From positions 15,120,727 to 15,184,726 of the forward strand of contig CM056743.1 of assembly GCA_029851415.1 (NCBI GenBank): a stretch of 64,000 bases of DNA, given 5' to 3'. The notes under the pieces were generated by a model. It worked only from the letters and a program-made list of their open reading frames with translations. It made no database searches and was not told the origin of the DNA. Made by a program: the position numbers and the translations under genes. Positions 1-12,200 of the stretch are shown piece by piece (position 1 is the first letter of the stretch; every line of letters begins with the position of its first letter). The DNA comes from Eretmocerus hayati (lineage: Eukaryota > Arthropoda > Insecta > Hymenoptera > Aphelinidae).

Positions 1-556
1 TGGATGCCATTGGTGTAGAGAGAAGCACATCATCGAGTAGCGCAGGTAGCAGTGTTCAAGAAAGAGTCTTAGCTCAACTACTCACAGAATTAGATGGAGT
101 CACAGCCCTGGGAAATGTAACTCTCATAGGTGCGACAAATCGACCGGACAGAATCGATAAGGTATTGCTAGGAATCCTCTTTACTCTAATGTTTTCTCAA
201 AATTATAAAATTTTTCCTCTCAATTTTAGGCTCTACTGCGTCCTGGTCGCTTTGATAGATTGATTTATGTTCCTTTGCCAGATGCAGAGACTAGATTAGA
301 TATTTTTAATATCAAATTGCGTAAAATGCCGATCAGTAAGGATGTCGATTTGAAGGACCTGGTCGATTTGACTGAGGGCTATTCAGGTGCAGAAATACAA
401 GCTATTTGTCATGAAGCTGGTATGAGAGCTTTGGAAGAAAATCTAGATGCTGCTCAAGTTACAAAAGAGCACTTCAGAGTCGCTCTGTCTATAGTTGTTC
501 CAAGAACTCATAAGGATGTGATCAAAGTATATGAAGACTTTGTGCAAAAATCTTAG
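1..556 (+). CDS. AFG2A: AFG2A/SPATA5-like AAA ATPase, 3' end (partial)
   Basis: Two terminal exons of an AAA+ ATPase: 3-161 and 230-556, joined across a 68-bp GT-AG intron in phase 0, ending at TAG 554-556. The visible protein is the second AAA domain: sensor-1 region [12 protein letters not shown], arginine-finger region [18 protein letters not shown], then the helical lid with [14 protein letters not shown]. The tail ALSIVVPR...YEDFVQKS resembles the C-terminus of SPATA5/AFG2A more than p97 or NVL. AFG2A forms a hexamer with AFG2B and releases factors from maturing cytoplasmic pre-60S ribosomes (family knowledge). Walker A and the N-terminal domain lie before position 1. AFG2B/SPATA5L1 is the main alternative. 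Confidence 0.88.
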
Positions 557-876
557 TAGAAAATGAACGTGAATCATCTGTAAATATCCGGGAAGTCGTT
601 TAGTGTACATACGATATCAGTTATAAAACGTCTGCATCACTGCGACATCAGTGGTGTTGTGCAATCTATTCTTAATGAAGTGTGTTTTATTAATGATAAA
701 CTGATTTCTTGATAAACAATTGAATGCAGCGACCGCATCGAACTGAATTTGCCTCAATGTTTTGATATAAAATCTACCCAGTATAAAGAGATTTGAACTT
801 GGAAAAATTCTCTGTGGACTAAAGAGTTTCAGAATTAAAATTTCTTGAGAAATCAACAAACCAACCAAACCAAAAA
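557..876. other. Intergenic gap: AFG2A 3' UTR and promoter of next gene
   Basis: No coding exon seen. Only about 320 bp separate the AFG2A stop from the next start codon, so this stretch must hold the AFG2A 3' end and the promoter of the small Cys-rich gene. I saw no canonical AATAAA between them. An 83-codon minus-strand frame (617-868) has no family resemblance and is treated as chance. Confidence 0.5.
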
Positions 877-1183
877 ATGTCGGTCCTGGTTAAAGATCCT
901 CAGCGAGATGATAAAGTTTGTGAGTTGACCCTCATAAATAAACTATGGTAAGTATCTGAATCTACACACGTGAATTTCATCAAAAAAATACTTCTTGTAC
1001 ATTTGGACTTTTCTTTGCAGCTGTGGGGGTCGAATCAATCACAGTCCAACAGTGTATTTCAACTGTGAGCACTGTTGTTCAAGAGTTCTACCACTCAGAA
1101 TACCCAGTGCTTCTACGGAAAATTCTAGAATAGCAAATACAAAATTTTACTACGTCCATGAAAAAAGTCGATCAAATCATTAA
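877..1183 (+). CDS. Small Cys-containing protein, 77 aa, two exons
   Basis: Proposed exons are 877-947 and 1021-1183, split by a 73-bp intron (GTAAGT donor, CTTTGCAG acceptor) in phase 2. The ATG at 877 lies in an A-rich context (CAAAAA before ATG). The 77-aa product starts MSVLVKDPQ and has one Cys before a short CCGG segment and an EHCCSR motif, then a basic Ser/Asn-rich tail. There is no signal peptide or membrane segment. It sits 200 bp upstream of a second gene that also starts MSV, has a phase-2 first intron and is Cys-rich, so the two may be an old tandem duplication. By analogy with insect Mst-type Cys-rich sperm-tail proteins it may be made in testis; this is inference. No database family recognised. 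Confidence 0.55.
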
Positions 1184-1385
1184 TAACATGTGAACATCGG
1201 AAACTTACTTCAAGGCGTACATTCGCCTGTTTCGACTAAACACAACCATATTTCGGTCCAAATTAACCATGAACTAATAATTCATTCGGCCTAAATTCAA
1301 AATTTAAAATTATAAGTAAAAACATCATCATCCAAAGCAAGTAAAACTCTCTAGTTAACAAAAAAGAAAAAAAAATCGAAAAATC

Positions 1386-1856
1386 ATGTCAGTCTACATA
1401 AAGTGTGACAAACCCAAATCCAAGAAAAGGTAATATTTTTATGTACTGTGTATCATTTGATCTATTAAATTTAAAGATGATGTGTGTAAAATATGAACTT
1501 GACTCTTAGGTCACAGTGCCCAAAAGTTTGTTGCCCACCAATATGTGTACCATGCCCATCTCCTTGTTCACCATGTCCAAAGCCTTGCCCGCCTCCATGT
1601 CCAAGACCTTGCACCGTTTCTTGCCCTTCAAAAATGTGAGTAGTGTACACAATCAAACTTTGAATTTCTCTAGAGTAAGCGATGAGCTTCATCAAAACGC
1701 ATTTTGAACCATTGCAGAACTGTAACGTGCAAACCAGCTTTGGTGCCATGTAAAATGATTCAGGGAGGATTTGTTTGGAATGGAGTTGCTCCAGTTTGTT
1801 TTGTAGAGCCTTGTTCTACTGTGTGCTGCACCACATACTGTCCATCTTGTGACTGA
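1386..1856 (+). CDS. Cys/Pro-rich Mst-like protein, 102 aa, three exons
   Basis: Exons 1386-1429, 1510-1635 and 1718-1856 have good donors (GTAATA, GTGAGT) and acceptors (CTTAG, TTGCAG), and all junctions keep phase. The product is 102 aa. After a basic start (MSVYIKCDKPKSKKR) exon 2 encodes a run of CP, CPPP and CPKPC repeats. Exon 3 adds further Cys pairs and ends CPSCD. Such low-complexity Cys-Pro repeats are typical of insect Mst84D/Mst87F-type sperm-tail structural proteins, which are cross-linked by disulphides (family knowledge). The function here is inferred from composition only. A metallothionein-like or cuticular role is less likely because the spacing follows Pro rather than CXC clusters and no signal peptide is present. 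Confidence 0.68.
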
Positions 1857-2450
1857 CATTAAACTCATTTCTTGATACGAGTTCAGCAAAATGAAAAAAT
1901 ATTCCACAAGAGTAACTCCTTCTCAGAGTACTACTTATACATACTAATGTAATGTAACTTAAGATGAAAAACATTAAATCATGGATGATTTTGTACTTGT
2001 GGGTTTTTCTTGATTTGATATCATTCGATTATTCTGATTCTACCATGAAGAACTTTCTTTGACTCAAGGCTCATTTAAATATAACATTCGAATCATCAAT
2101 CACACATTGTGGCTTTTCTTGACTGGGAGATCTTAATTCGTGAAATTCGTTTAATCTAAAACACAGTAATAAGTTTTTCATTCTAATTTTCGGTGTGTAC
2201 TACAACCACGTTTGTATTATATATATATATGTACGACCGTGGGTGGGTATACAACCGATCCCCCCTCCTCCGAGTCCACGTGGTGGGTGAATGAATGAAA
2301 ATATAGCAGTTACTATAGCAAATTACGAAGTAGTGGCTGCAGCACTGCAGCAGTAACTGTAGTATCTGCATACACGTGGCCGCGAGCGTCGTTGTGTTAT
2401 TGTTATGACAATACAATCGAAGAGTATCTTTGAAAAAGTAAAATTATCTA
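1857..2450. other. Intergenic: 3' end of Cys-rich gene and NEPRO promoter region
   Basis: No exon seen. It contains a short TA microsatellite near 2217-2230, a locally GC-richer stretch (2230-2400) unlike its flanks, and an in-frame stop just upstream of the NEPRO start (TAA at 2439). The GC-richer part is the best candidate for the NEPRO promoter, but I can name no specific element. Confidence 0.4.
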
Positions 2451-4138
2451 ATGATGGAGGCTTTGTGGAATCAATTGAAATTACACCGTCCACCATACAG
2501 ATCATGGGATATTTCTTTAAAAGAATACGGTAAAGGATAATTTGTTCAATATTCTTTTCTAACCTATGGTATCTGCAACATGCAAAATCATAAATCGTAA
2601 ATATCTTCAATCTACAGATTCAAGAGAATTCATTTCGACTATTGACAATATACTAGCTGATCTGAAAACCTTTGACATCCTTCACATTGAGGCTGCCTTG
2701 TTAAGTCGACTAATCTATCGCATGAAGAGTAAATTCAGAAGTGACAAAGGCTTCAAAAATATGGAGAAAGTTAACAGAGCGCTATTGAATTATCTAAACA
2801 TGTCCTTAGAGAGGGAATTTGAGAGCTTGAAAGATTTTATTGAGATCAATAATGGAATCATTAGTTTGCCTCCTAAGCAGTCCTTAGAGTACGTGCTGGT
2901 GAGAATGCAAGGCTTTGCAAAACTCATGTGTCGCGTTGAGTCCAGTGCAATAGAAGCTGCAACTATACTTAAAACTAGACTCCATACAGGACAATCCTGG
3001 CCAGTTGCTTTGTTAGCTTATGGAATAATCAGCAGAATATGGTAATATATCCTGTTGTCTCCACCAGGTAGTTGAGCTTTCATATCAGATCAAATTATTC
3101 CGTTCATTCTTCCAGGGTTCTTTCTCGGCACATAACAAGAAAAGCTTGTGCATGGTACAGTAATATACATGCTTTTACAGAAACTTTTGAGAGTGTGGGA
3201 ATACCGTGGTTACCTGAAAATTATCATTTACCAACTAATCTATCGTCCTGGTTAAATGTTCCATGGATTAATGAAACCCTAGAAAAGTACTTACTCATTT
3301 TATTTTCAACTCCACTTTGCATTCATGGCTCACTAAATTTTGCTTGCTTCCTTTTAGTATCCCAATTAGGACAAATTGGGAGAAATCCATCTTTGACTTC
3401 ATCGAAACCAATTCCAATGATGAAATCAAAATTCAAAGTATGGAAGAAAAGACCTTACAGACTGTTCAAAAGGAGAAGAGTGTGTATGAAGAGGATTTTG
3501 ACCTGGGAAGTGAGTCATTAGCCAATACCATTTTTCAAATTCAGAGTATCACTGATAAAATTGACGCACATGGAAATCTTCTGTTCAAAAGTGACTATCA
3601 GCATTCTGTTTACAATAGAATCTTACAAGATACAGAATTTTCTAGAATCTTAAAACATAATCAGTGGCTCATTGCAATATTATCTATCTCCTTCTCACCA
3701 ATAGTAAGTCTAAATGGTCAAGTTGAGACAAATATACATGATTAGAGTAATCAATTCTGCCCTCTTTAAAAATTGTAACGCAAAAAATGTTTCTACCGTA
3801 TTTCAGAGCCAGTAGCTCGGAACACGTTTCAAGAAACGCTACAAGCTCAAAGTAAAGAAGCAAAGGCTGGAGTCGAAAAATGCCGTCAACCGAAGAAGAA
3901 GACGAAAAGGGACATTCTTGAGGTATTTGATATCAAATCAGAAAAAGATCTAGTCAAAGTTTTAGTAGCAGAGTCTCATCCTACATTAGATAAACTTCAG
4001 TGGAGTGTAATAGTGAAACGCTTGAGGAAACTTATAATGAAGTTGACTGAAAATAATACTCGGGACTTGAGTGATAAATCTTTTAAAAAAATCAATCGGT
4101 GCCTGAAAAAGTGGACAAATCTGGATAATAGCGAATAA
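2451..4138 (+). CDS. NEPRO: Nucleolus and neural progenitor protein homologue (NEPRO), complete
   Basis: Five exons: 2451-2529, 2618-3041, 3116-3286, 3358-3703 and 3809-4138. Together they are 1350 nt, 449 aa. The start is the first of two adjacent in-frame ATGs, with an upstream in-frame TAA. The N-terminal half matches the NEPRO family: helical LSRLIYRMKSKFR, then SLEYVLVRMQGFAKLM, then GIISRIWVLSRH across the exon 2/3 junction. The C-terminal third is Lys-rich with a KKKTKRD cluster, as expected for a nucleolar protein. NEPRO binds the RNase MRP/P complex region and is needed for pre-rRNA processing (family knowledge). Human NEPRO is about 567 aa, so this one is shorter. The exon 5 acceptor must be the second AG of a CAGAG; the first would give an immediate stop. 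Confidence 0.82.
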
Positions 4139-4375
4139 GTGTACTCAAATTGACATCATCATAATTATGGGGTCCAAGTTGAAAAACACTGCAGATGTAT
4201 TTACCGTACGTCGTTTTCTCTTGAATTTTACGGAAAAAAGTATTAGTTTTCTGGGCACACTACAATTAGTACTATTTCTATGCTGAGACTAGATATTGAC
4301 ATTATCGAATGGTTTTTGTACGTCCATTCTATTACATTAGACTTGTAAGTTGTTCATATATAGTACACAGACGAT

Positions 4376-4381
4376 AATAAA
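4376..4381 (+). terminator. Poly(A) signal for NEPRO
   Basis: AATAAA lies 238 bp after the NEPRO stop codon, followed by a T-rich stretch. It is the first canonical polyadenylation hexamer downstream on this strand. Confidence 0.55.
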
Positions 4382-4530
4382 CTTTATTCACATTGAAAGT
4401 AAACTTTGAAAATACAATAGTAATTGATAGTTCTGGGATGCAATTAGTATTAAAGATGCGTGTATGCCTCTGTGACATAAAGAAAACAGTTGTTTTAGGG
4501 AATTATGAATAAGAAAAGAACATCATACAA

Positions 4531-5710
4531 CATGGTGTCCACCAAATCTCTTTCGAAAAATTCCCTGAGTATTCTAGGTTTTCCAGTGCTCTCGAGGTAG
4601 AATTTCCAGATTCAAAATTAGAATGATACAAATACAAATCAGTCATTTTCGATGTCTCTTCTGTGCTCGTCAATCTGATAAGGTGTACAAACCCTCTTTC
4701 GGCATTTTTTGCCTAAGAAGATGATGTCAACGTCGTGTCAATGAAAATGCTTAGAGCTAGGGATGAACGTTGCCGAGCAACTTTTTGGTCACAAGCAATA
4801 GAAGGATCGAAACAGCTATAAAATACCAGCGACCAAGCGGTGCCGAAACGGATCGTGATGCACACTCGTTCGAGAGTAATTCCACGTTGATTCAACTAGG
4901 TTTTCTCTCACCATTTTTTGATCCATCGATATTTTTCCCGTTCTAAAATGTTAAAAAACATGGTTCTAACAGTTTCGAGTGCCTAAAGATTATTTTTGCA
5001 TTACCCTGGTCTATCTGAGTGATCCTGCTATAAATTCAAAATTTGATAAATTGACTCGGCAATTCGCGCACAGCTTTGGACTGCTTCCACCCATCGCGAT
5101 TCTGCTCACGGAATTCAAAAGAGGGTTCAAAAACTTATCAATTTAAATTACGGTGTTGGTGTCGCTTTTTCAACATGCTCAGAAAAATTCTTCTTCGAAC
5201 GTGTTTTCGGTTGCTATTGTTGTAATCTACCCGTGAAAAATTTTGGAGCATCATTTCTAAGTTATGGCTTCCCTACAATTTTTTTCGTGCATTAAAAAGT
5301 CAAAAAAGTAGAGAATAATTTTTTATAAAGCTGGAGTTTCTTGCAGGGCTTTGAATTTGACTTCATCGTGTTTGTCGAGTAATTTTACATAGAATATACT
5401 CAGATAAAATAGGGTGATGCAAACAAATTTTGTTGGACCTAAAAACTTTAGGATCCGTATTCTTTCGACACTATGGAACGGAAAAAGAACACGGAAGAAT
5501 ATTAAAATGGTCGGAGGAAACCTTGCGGAATCGACATGGAATTAGTGATTTAAAGGATTGCTTCACTCGAATCGAAAAATTGACGACCGTTGCAAAGCTA
5601 TAAATGAATAGCAAGTCAACTGACTCATTTGTAAAAATATCCAGGTTCTACGCGAGGATTTCCTGGGATTTCCCTGATTTCCCTGATTTCCAGGTTCGGT
5701 GGACACCATG
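4531..5710. mobile_element. Non-autonomous TIR element (CATGGTGTCCACC ends)
   Basis: The left end reads CATGGTGTCCACC (4531-4543) and the right end is its exact reverse complement (5698-5710). Homology continues inward in degenerate form as CCTGGAAA/AGGGAAAT-type motifs, which on the right form short tandem repeats (GATTTCCCT, 5660-5692). The roughly 1.18 kb between holds no transposase-like frame. The end sequence recalls widespread arthropod MITEs starting with a GTGTCCACC/ACCTGGAAA motif; the superfamily (hAT-like) is a guess. It lies between the convergent 3' ends of NEPRO and the first ABCG gene. Confidence 0.6.
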
Positions 5711-6271
5711 TACAATCATTACATTGATAGCATTTTTAGATCACAAATTATGCAATTTCCTATTTTTTCATTACTCCGGTATTAAAATACAGAAATTTTG
5801 ATCCATGATAAGAGAATGTTCTAAGAAGAAATTCTGCTGGCTAGAATTCCAGAGTAATTTTACAATTATATGTTAATGAAAAATAGTTAAAAATTATTGC
5901 TTTGCAGATAAAGTTGAATGAATAGTACGTAAGAGTGCCGTAGATCATCCAAATGTCGATTTTTTTGAGTAATAAAACAGCGAATAACTTGTTGCAAACA
6001 CATTCATTTTATGTACATAGAGTTTTACAAAAGATTGTACATATCAGAGAGACAACAATTATAATAGTCTTACGAAACCGAATCAATATTTACAATACTT
6101 CCTCACAATTCTATGACTTACTAGAGTCTAATTGAATAAAATCACAAATCCTTGTAAAATTATAAGAGTGAAAAAAAATCTATAAACACAAAGAGAGCTG
6201 GTGTAGGTCTTCATATTCGTATATAAATTCCTCAAAATATGAAAAAAGGACTGGACGAATCATTCATTTTT
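5711..6271. other. Intergenic, likely 3' UTR region of the ABCG gene
   Basis: No exon, RNA gene or repeat recognised. The ABCG gene is transcribed leftward into this stretch, so its 3' UTR must lie here. I found no canonical AATAAA on the minus strand directly after its stop. Confidence 0.4.
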
Positions 6272-9200
6272 TTACATAAATCTACTCTTAACAAGTCGTC
6301 CAATAAGATGAAGCGCCCTAAACGTCTTATTTGGTTTTAGACGTTGCCTCAATAGGTAGTAGGTCAGTGCTCGGAATGCAACTAGAGTTATGGCAAGACC
6401 TGCGATGTCCATCCAAAAGTTGACATCCAGCATATCTGGAAAAAAGTGAAAATGGATTTTCTTAATAATTTCGCAATAACCTCATTTGAATAATAGAATA
6501 GAAGAATTTCTTACTCATTTCTTTAAGGAGTTTTTTGGGATATCTATAATGGCAGTATGACTTGGGACAAGGCAATTTTCCACGTTCATCGCCATACGTA
6601 GCGACGATAAGACCTTCTAGACCGTATCGTAAGTAACTGCCGTACATGATTATCGTGCGATAAAGTGGCAAAGGTCTCGCATCGCCCATACCCTGAACCG
6701 CGAATAACATTAACGGTACCGTCAATGCTGGACCCACAAACATACCATTCTGTAAAAAAAAAAATCCAATAGTTTTTCGTAATTATTATTTTCCATCTCA
6801 TTCATTTTTAGAAGTACACTTCTTTGGCAAGAGAAAACTTTCATGACTTTCTCGATTATAAGTTCGATGGTAGAATTGTCAAAGTTTAAAGTTATTATGA
6901 GCATATCATATCGAGGAACAGTTTATATCATTTTTGTTCATCCAATGAATGAAATTAGAATCTTGAGAAAAAGTCTACGATAGAATTCGAATGATACAGG
7001 TTTTGAAGAGACCGCATAACAATGACAGAAGAAAATGATGAAGTTGCTGAATCAATTATTAATCAATACGAAAAAAAATCACGAACATGCAAAGTATAGC
7101 AAGTTGATCGTTATATCACTCTCCTCCTATTAAAACTTTTTATTCGAGAGTCACGTGTTGTACCATCTCTTGCAAAACCATGCGGAAATTACTATCTCCG
7201 TTACTATAATCAAAATTCATCTATGCACTAGACTGAGATTGTAAAAACAAAATCATCTCATTATGACTAACAACATCTACGACTATCAAATATTTGAACT
7301 TGATTAGATTTTCAATTATTGGTATACTGGGTGAACAAGATCTTCCTGATCCAATCAACACTTGTTTTTTTTCTGACTAAGAAATCAGTTTTAACAAAAC
7401 TTTGCGTGTAGAGCTTTTTTTTCTTAGTAAATTTATGCTCTAGTGTTAGAAATTGATAAACTCACCACAATACTCAGAGTGCTACCAATTGCATATCCCA
7501 TACTTTCAGCTATCAGCGAGCAAAGCACGCACGTACTCATAAACATACTAAATCTGGCTAATTCAAACGGTTGACTAGTTATTGGATAAACCATGCATAT
7601 GTATAGAACGCAGAACAAAAGCTGAAAACAAATTTTCCAAATTATTCTCAAAATAACGCAACAAGTCTTCGAATATGTATCATCCTTCAAAATAGTACAC
7701 TTCGATACACGAGAGAGAATAGTACATTTCGATACAAGAGTAGAAAAATAAGTTTGACAGCCATGTATCGAACTGTGTTTTTCGACAAACTGTGCGAAAA
7801 AATAGAAAAGTGTCTTTTCCGTACTGATTTTTCACTTTCTCGCTCAGTTTGCCGAAAAACACAGTTCGATACACGGGTGTAAAATCTATTTTTCGCATCC
7901 TCGTTTTGATTCCGACCTTCACCTACGGCTCAGGTCAGAGACCCATCACTCGGACGTGAAAAAAAGGTTTTCCACCCTTGTATCGAAATGTACTATTTTC
8001 GCATCTTCGTAACGATTCTGATCCTAACCTCCGGCTCGGGCTGAAAACTCATTACTGGGACGCGAAGAAAAGATCTTACACCCTTGTATCGAAGCATACT
8101 TTTTGATAAACTAAAAGTAAAAAGTACACGAATTGTGCTTAAAGTAGACTTTTACGACCAGTATATCGAAAAAATTCCATATCGATTAATTTTCTTGGTA
8201 GCCGTTCAATGACACATCTTGAAAAATGAAAAAGTTATCAATACAAGTCTCACCTGCGCGGGAACATTAGCTAATGTTGTCGTACAAAAATACGGTCCCA
8301 AGTCGTACCATCGATTGAAATGTTCTCTCTTCACGAGCTGAATTTCTTGAGGAACTGAAAAACACAAGATGCGCTCTCAAAATCTGAATAAAAGATGAAA
8401 AAATGTCAGGATCACATTGAATTCAAACTTACAGTGTAACAAAATCGGGAACATGGGAATGTATAAAAAGACTATAAGGCACGTGAAACAGAATCCAAAA
8501 TTAAATAGTGTTTTTGAGCCATCTCCTCCTATGTTGAAGAATAGCCCGCCAATTATCACTCCCAGGAATATGTGCAATGAGATTTTTAGGTACATGTAAT
8601 TCTGAAATTGAATACATACAATCACTAGGTTGTTATTTGATAGATGAGAATTGATGCTTGAAAAAATTGTAACTCACCCTATCCCGGTAAAACTGAAGCA
8701 TTTTTCTTCTGTAAAGTGTCGTGAATTGATACCACCACGATACCTCTGTTATTTCTTTTGAAAGTTTACTTTTTGGTTTGTATGAATGATTCATTGGTAC
8801 AATTGGACATTTTGTATCAGTTTTTGCTATCATTCTGTCTACAAGCTCGTGTCCATATTCACCTGATGATATTTCTACAACTACAAATGAGAATTTTTAA
8901 TTAGCATCATTGCCGTCAATCGAATCAATTATTTACGAACACTCATAAATAATTTTTTACAACTTTGACTCTATATAGCAATCATATGGCAAACGTCGGT
9001 GTTCAAGGTTCTATGAATATTTTTCTTCGTTAGTACGGATTTTTTATATTTCTTTGAGACGATATTTTTTAAGGAAAATCAGCTTTCAAAATTTGATAAT
9101 AATTTTTTAACGAAAATCAATAGATGGATATCAGTATTTTGATTTTTCAATATTGTACTAACCAAAATCTGCAGGATTGTAGTGTTTTGGGCAATCGATA

Positions 9201-12200
9201 CCGACATGATGTAAAAATGGTACTACATCATTAACCGATCCTCGATACGAGCATTGTCCAGCCGCTACTACGTATACGTGATGAAATTTTGCAAAAATTG
9301 AAGCACTTGGTGTGTGAATTGAACAGATTACCGTTCGACCGTTCAATGCGACCCTTTGAAGAAGATCTATACATTGAATCGAAGACATCTCATCGAGCCC
9401 ACTGAAAAATTTAAACAAGCCACATTACAGCTACTTTCTTCAAATTTTTCATTTTTTTTTTCGAGATTCCCCTCTAAATGGGACATTCAGGGTATCAAAA
9501 ATTTTATCATAACTTTTATATAGCTGCAAGAAAAAATCTGTAAAAGTACTGAAAAGTATTTGAGTACATATACAAGGATTAGGTCCCCGTAAAATTTGTA
9601 TCAGAGATATGATTTTCAGCTCTTGCGAACAGTAAGATAAGTAAAAGTCCTCATATTATACATTTCAGTGTTTTACACCTATTTTTGACTCGAATGGGGA
9701 AAAAAGTTCGACAGCAAAAATAATTCAGTGCTGGAATAGGGTTATAGTATTTTGTCCTACTTACGTCGTGGGTTCGTCTAAAAATATGACTGGTGGATTA
9801 TTTACAAGTTCCAAAGCAATCGAAAGTCTCTTTCTTTCGCCACCCGAGAGCCTCTCTGTTACTGTATCTCTCGCATTTTTCAGCCTTAAGGTTTCCAAAA
9901 TTTCACATATCTGAAACACAAATTGTAAATCATTCATTTCGTTAAAATTGTGCAATTTTTCGATCAATTTGGGTAATAATTTCTCACTCACAGCTTCAAA
10001 AAATATTAGAATAGATATACCTTAATGCTATTCCTTCATTCGTTATTATATTTTATGAGGCTTTGTAGCCTCTAATTTTGTGGATATCGTCGATTCAAAT
10101 TGGAATCATTATACTCTGTATTTATTATGTGACGCATCAAAACTCTACGTTTCGATTTCGTATCAAAGTAATTTTCTTGGATAATCGAGTGTACGAGACC
10201 GAGTATTACTGCAGTACCTTCGATTAATGTAGTTGAGAAGACAAGTTTTTTAATTATTTCTTTGTATCTACGAATTAATGCAGAGAATCTATAATTGACT
10301 TAGCGAATGAAGCCAGTCGCATATATCAGATATCTATATCCATCCTGCAAATCGAGACTCGTTTTCTTTTCTGCATCGCAATGTATGTAAGGCTAAACAG
10401 AAAATTCACGTGGCTTCGATAGTCACTCGATGGAAACATTATAATTTTCTACGGATCATCAAAATTCTTCAGATAAAACTACCCGATAACAATGTCAAAA
10501 GTCACTTGCTCTCATTTCATAGAAATGTAGCATGTGCAATTTAGAACTTCCGAAAAATTCTTCAATCCGGATAAATATTCTCAACAGGCGTGAAGAATTT
10601 TTTCTACAAACATTTACTTAACACGAGATATAATCATTGATTATTTAAGTAGCATCTTGTTATAAAAAAAAATAGTATCATCTCGTTGAAAGTGGTAATA
10701 TATCTCATCACGACTTGTATCATATCATTCTACAATTTGATGAATCATCGTAAAATAGACGTTTTGTATTATGTTTGCTCAGTGTATAGACAGAAATTTT
10801 ATAGGATGTTGCACGAAAATTGTCTAATGTGTCATTATAAGTCAAAATGTCTCAAAGTAGTGAGCGTGCAATTTTAGTATGTCATCAAGTCGTCAAGTAT
10901 GCCAATTACGTTTTCGTGTTGCAATATAATGTCAATTTGAATATTTTTCAAAATTATAGGATCTATGCTTCAACTATCTATTTTTCTCATCTTTTAGTAT
11001 AATACGGCTGTATTTAGTAAGAGTCTTGAACATGGGCTGAAGTATAAATACCATTGTCTATAATTTTAGTAACGGTGTACCTACGTTCTATGGGACTTGA
11101 GACATCATCATTTCTTAATCTTGGATATAGAGCCCAAGGACAATTGGTCTCATTCACGTTGCCTGGGAAACTCATTTCTCGAATATTCTAATAATGAACG
11201 TTGTTATCGTAATGAGAAAGGCATGATCCTGCTATTGAATGGGAATAGATTTCGGAAACTGCATGTGGTCTGGATTATTTCCACTTAAGATTTTAAGAAA
11301 TCAGACTTTTCACATCGAATTTGGATATGGTCCGATGATAATCTCTGAGAGACGATTCAAAGCTGTGACACAGAGTAAGAGATTGCGATTTCACCGAAAA
11401 ATGAGGTAGAAAATTGAAAAATTGACTGTAGTTTCAAATCCCAAAGCAAATTTCTTTCATTCTTGTTGGAAAATGATGTTGAAAATATGCCAAAACAAGA
11501 TATCCCCCAGATATTTCCCAGGTTCATGCAACTTTTACTTTTTTGACCTTGCGACCCGCCGTGGCCGGCTCAATTGAAGTCATTTTTTTGCCATCTTCTG
11601 TGCGGGAAATGACTTTTCCGCACGGGTTTTTCGGTTTTATTTCCCACACAGAAAATGGAAAAATAGTATTCAATACTCGGACGCGGTGGTTTCCGCATTA
11701 TCGTGATAATTCCGACTCTCGCTTTCGGCTCGGGACGGACAACATCACTCGTTGGGCGGAAACCAACATTCCCGCCCTCGTATCGAAATGTACTTTTATC
11801 AATTTCAAATAAGATTTCAAAGGCAATGAGAAAATACCACCTGGAAATTTATCTTCAATTCTTGATTGTATAGAATCAATTTTAAGCATGTTGCAAAACA
11901 AGATTTTTATCGATTACTCGAAGGTCACACGACTTTACACGATTACCTCATTTAAGTTTTAAAATGTTCTAAAAAAAAAAAAGGTCAGATGTAACCTCAC
12001 TCATGTATCTCTCTCTCAAAGAGCTCCTCTTAAAATTACGCGAATTTTTGCGGTTACCATCCTCTCGACAGATTATATACTCTGTCGAAATGTGGTAAAA
12101 ATTACGCCAGATAGATATTTCTGCGGTATAATGCAAATTACACCACGTGTCGATGCGCTCAAAGTTGGACACACTATCGACCATCATTTTTTTTTTTTTA

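Noticed and set aside
6462..6514. Extension of the ABCG exon beyond 6515
   Set aside because: A consensus GTAAGA donor at 6514 and in-phase joining to the last exon (ending in WMDIAG... membrane helix) show this is intron.
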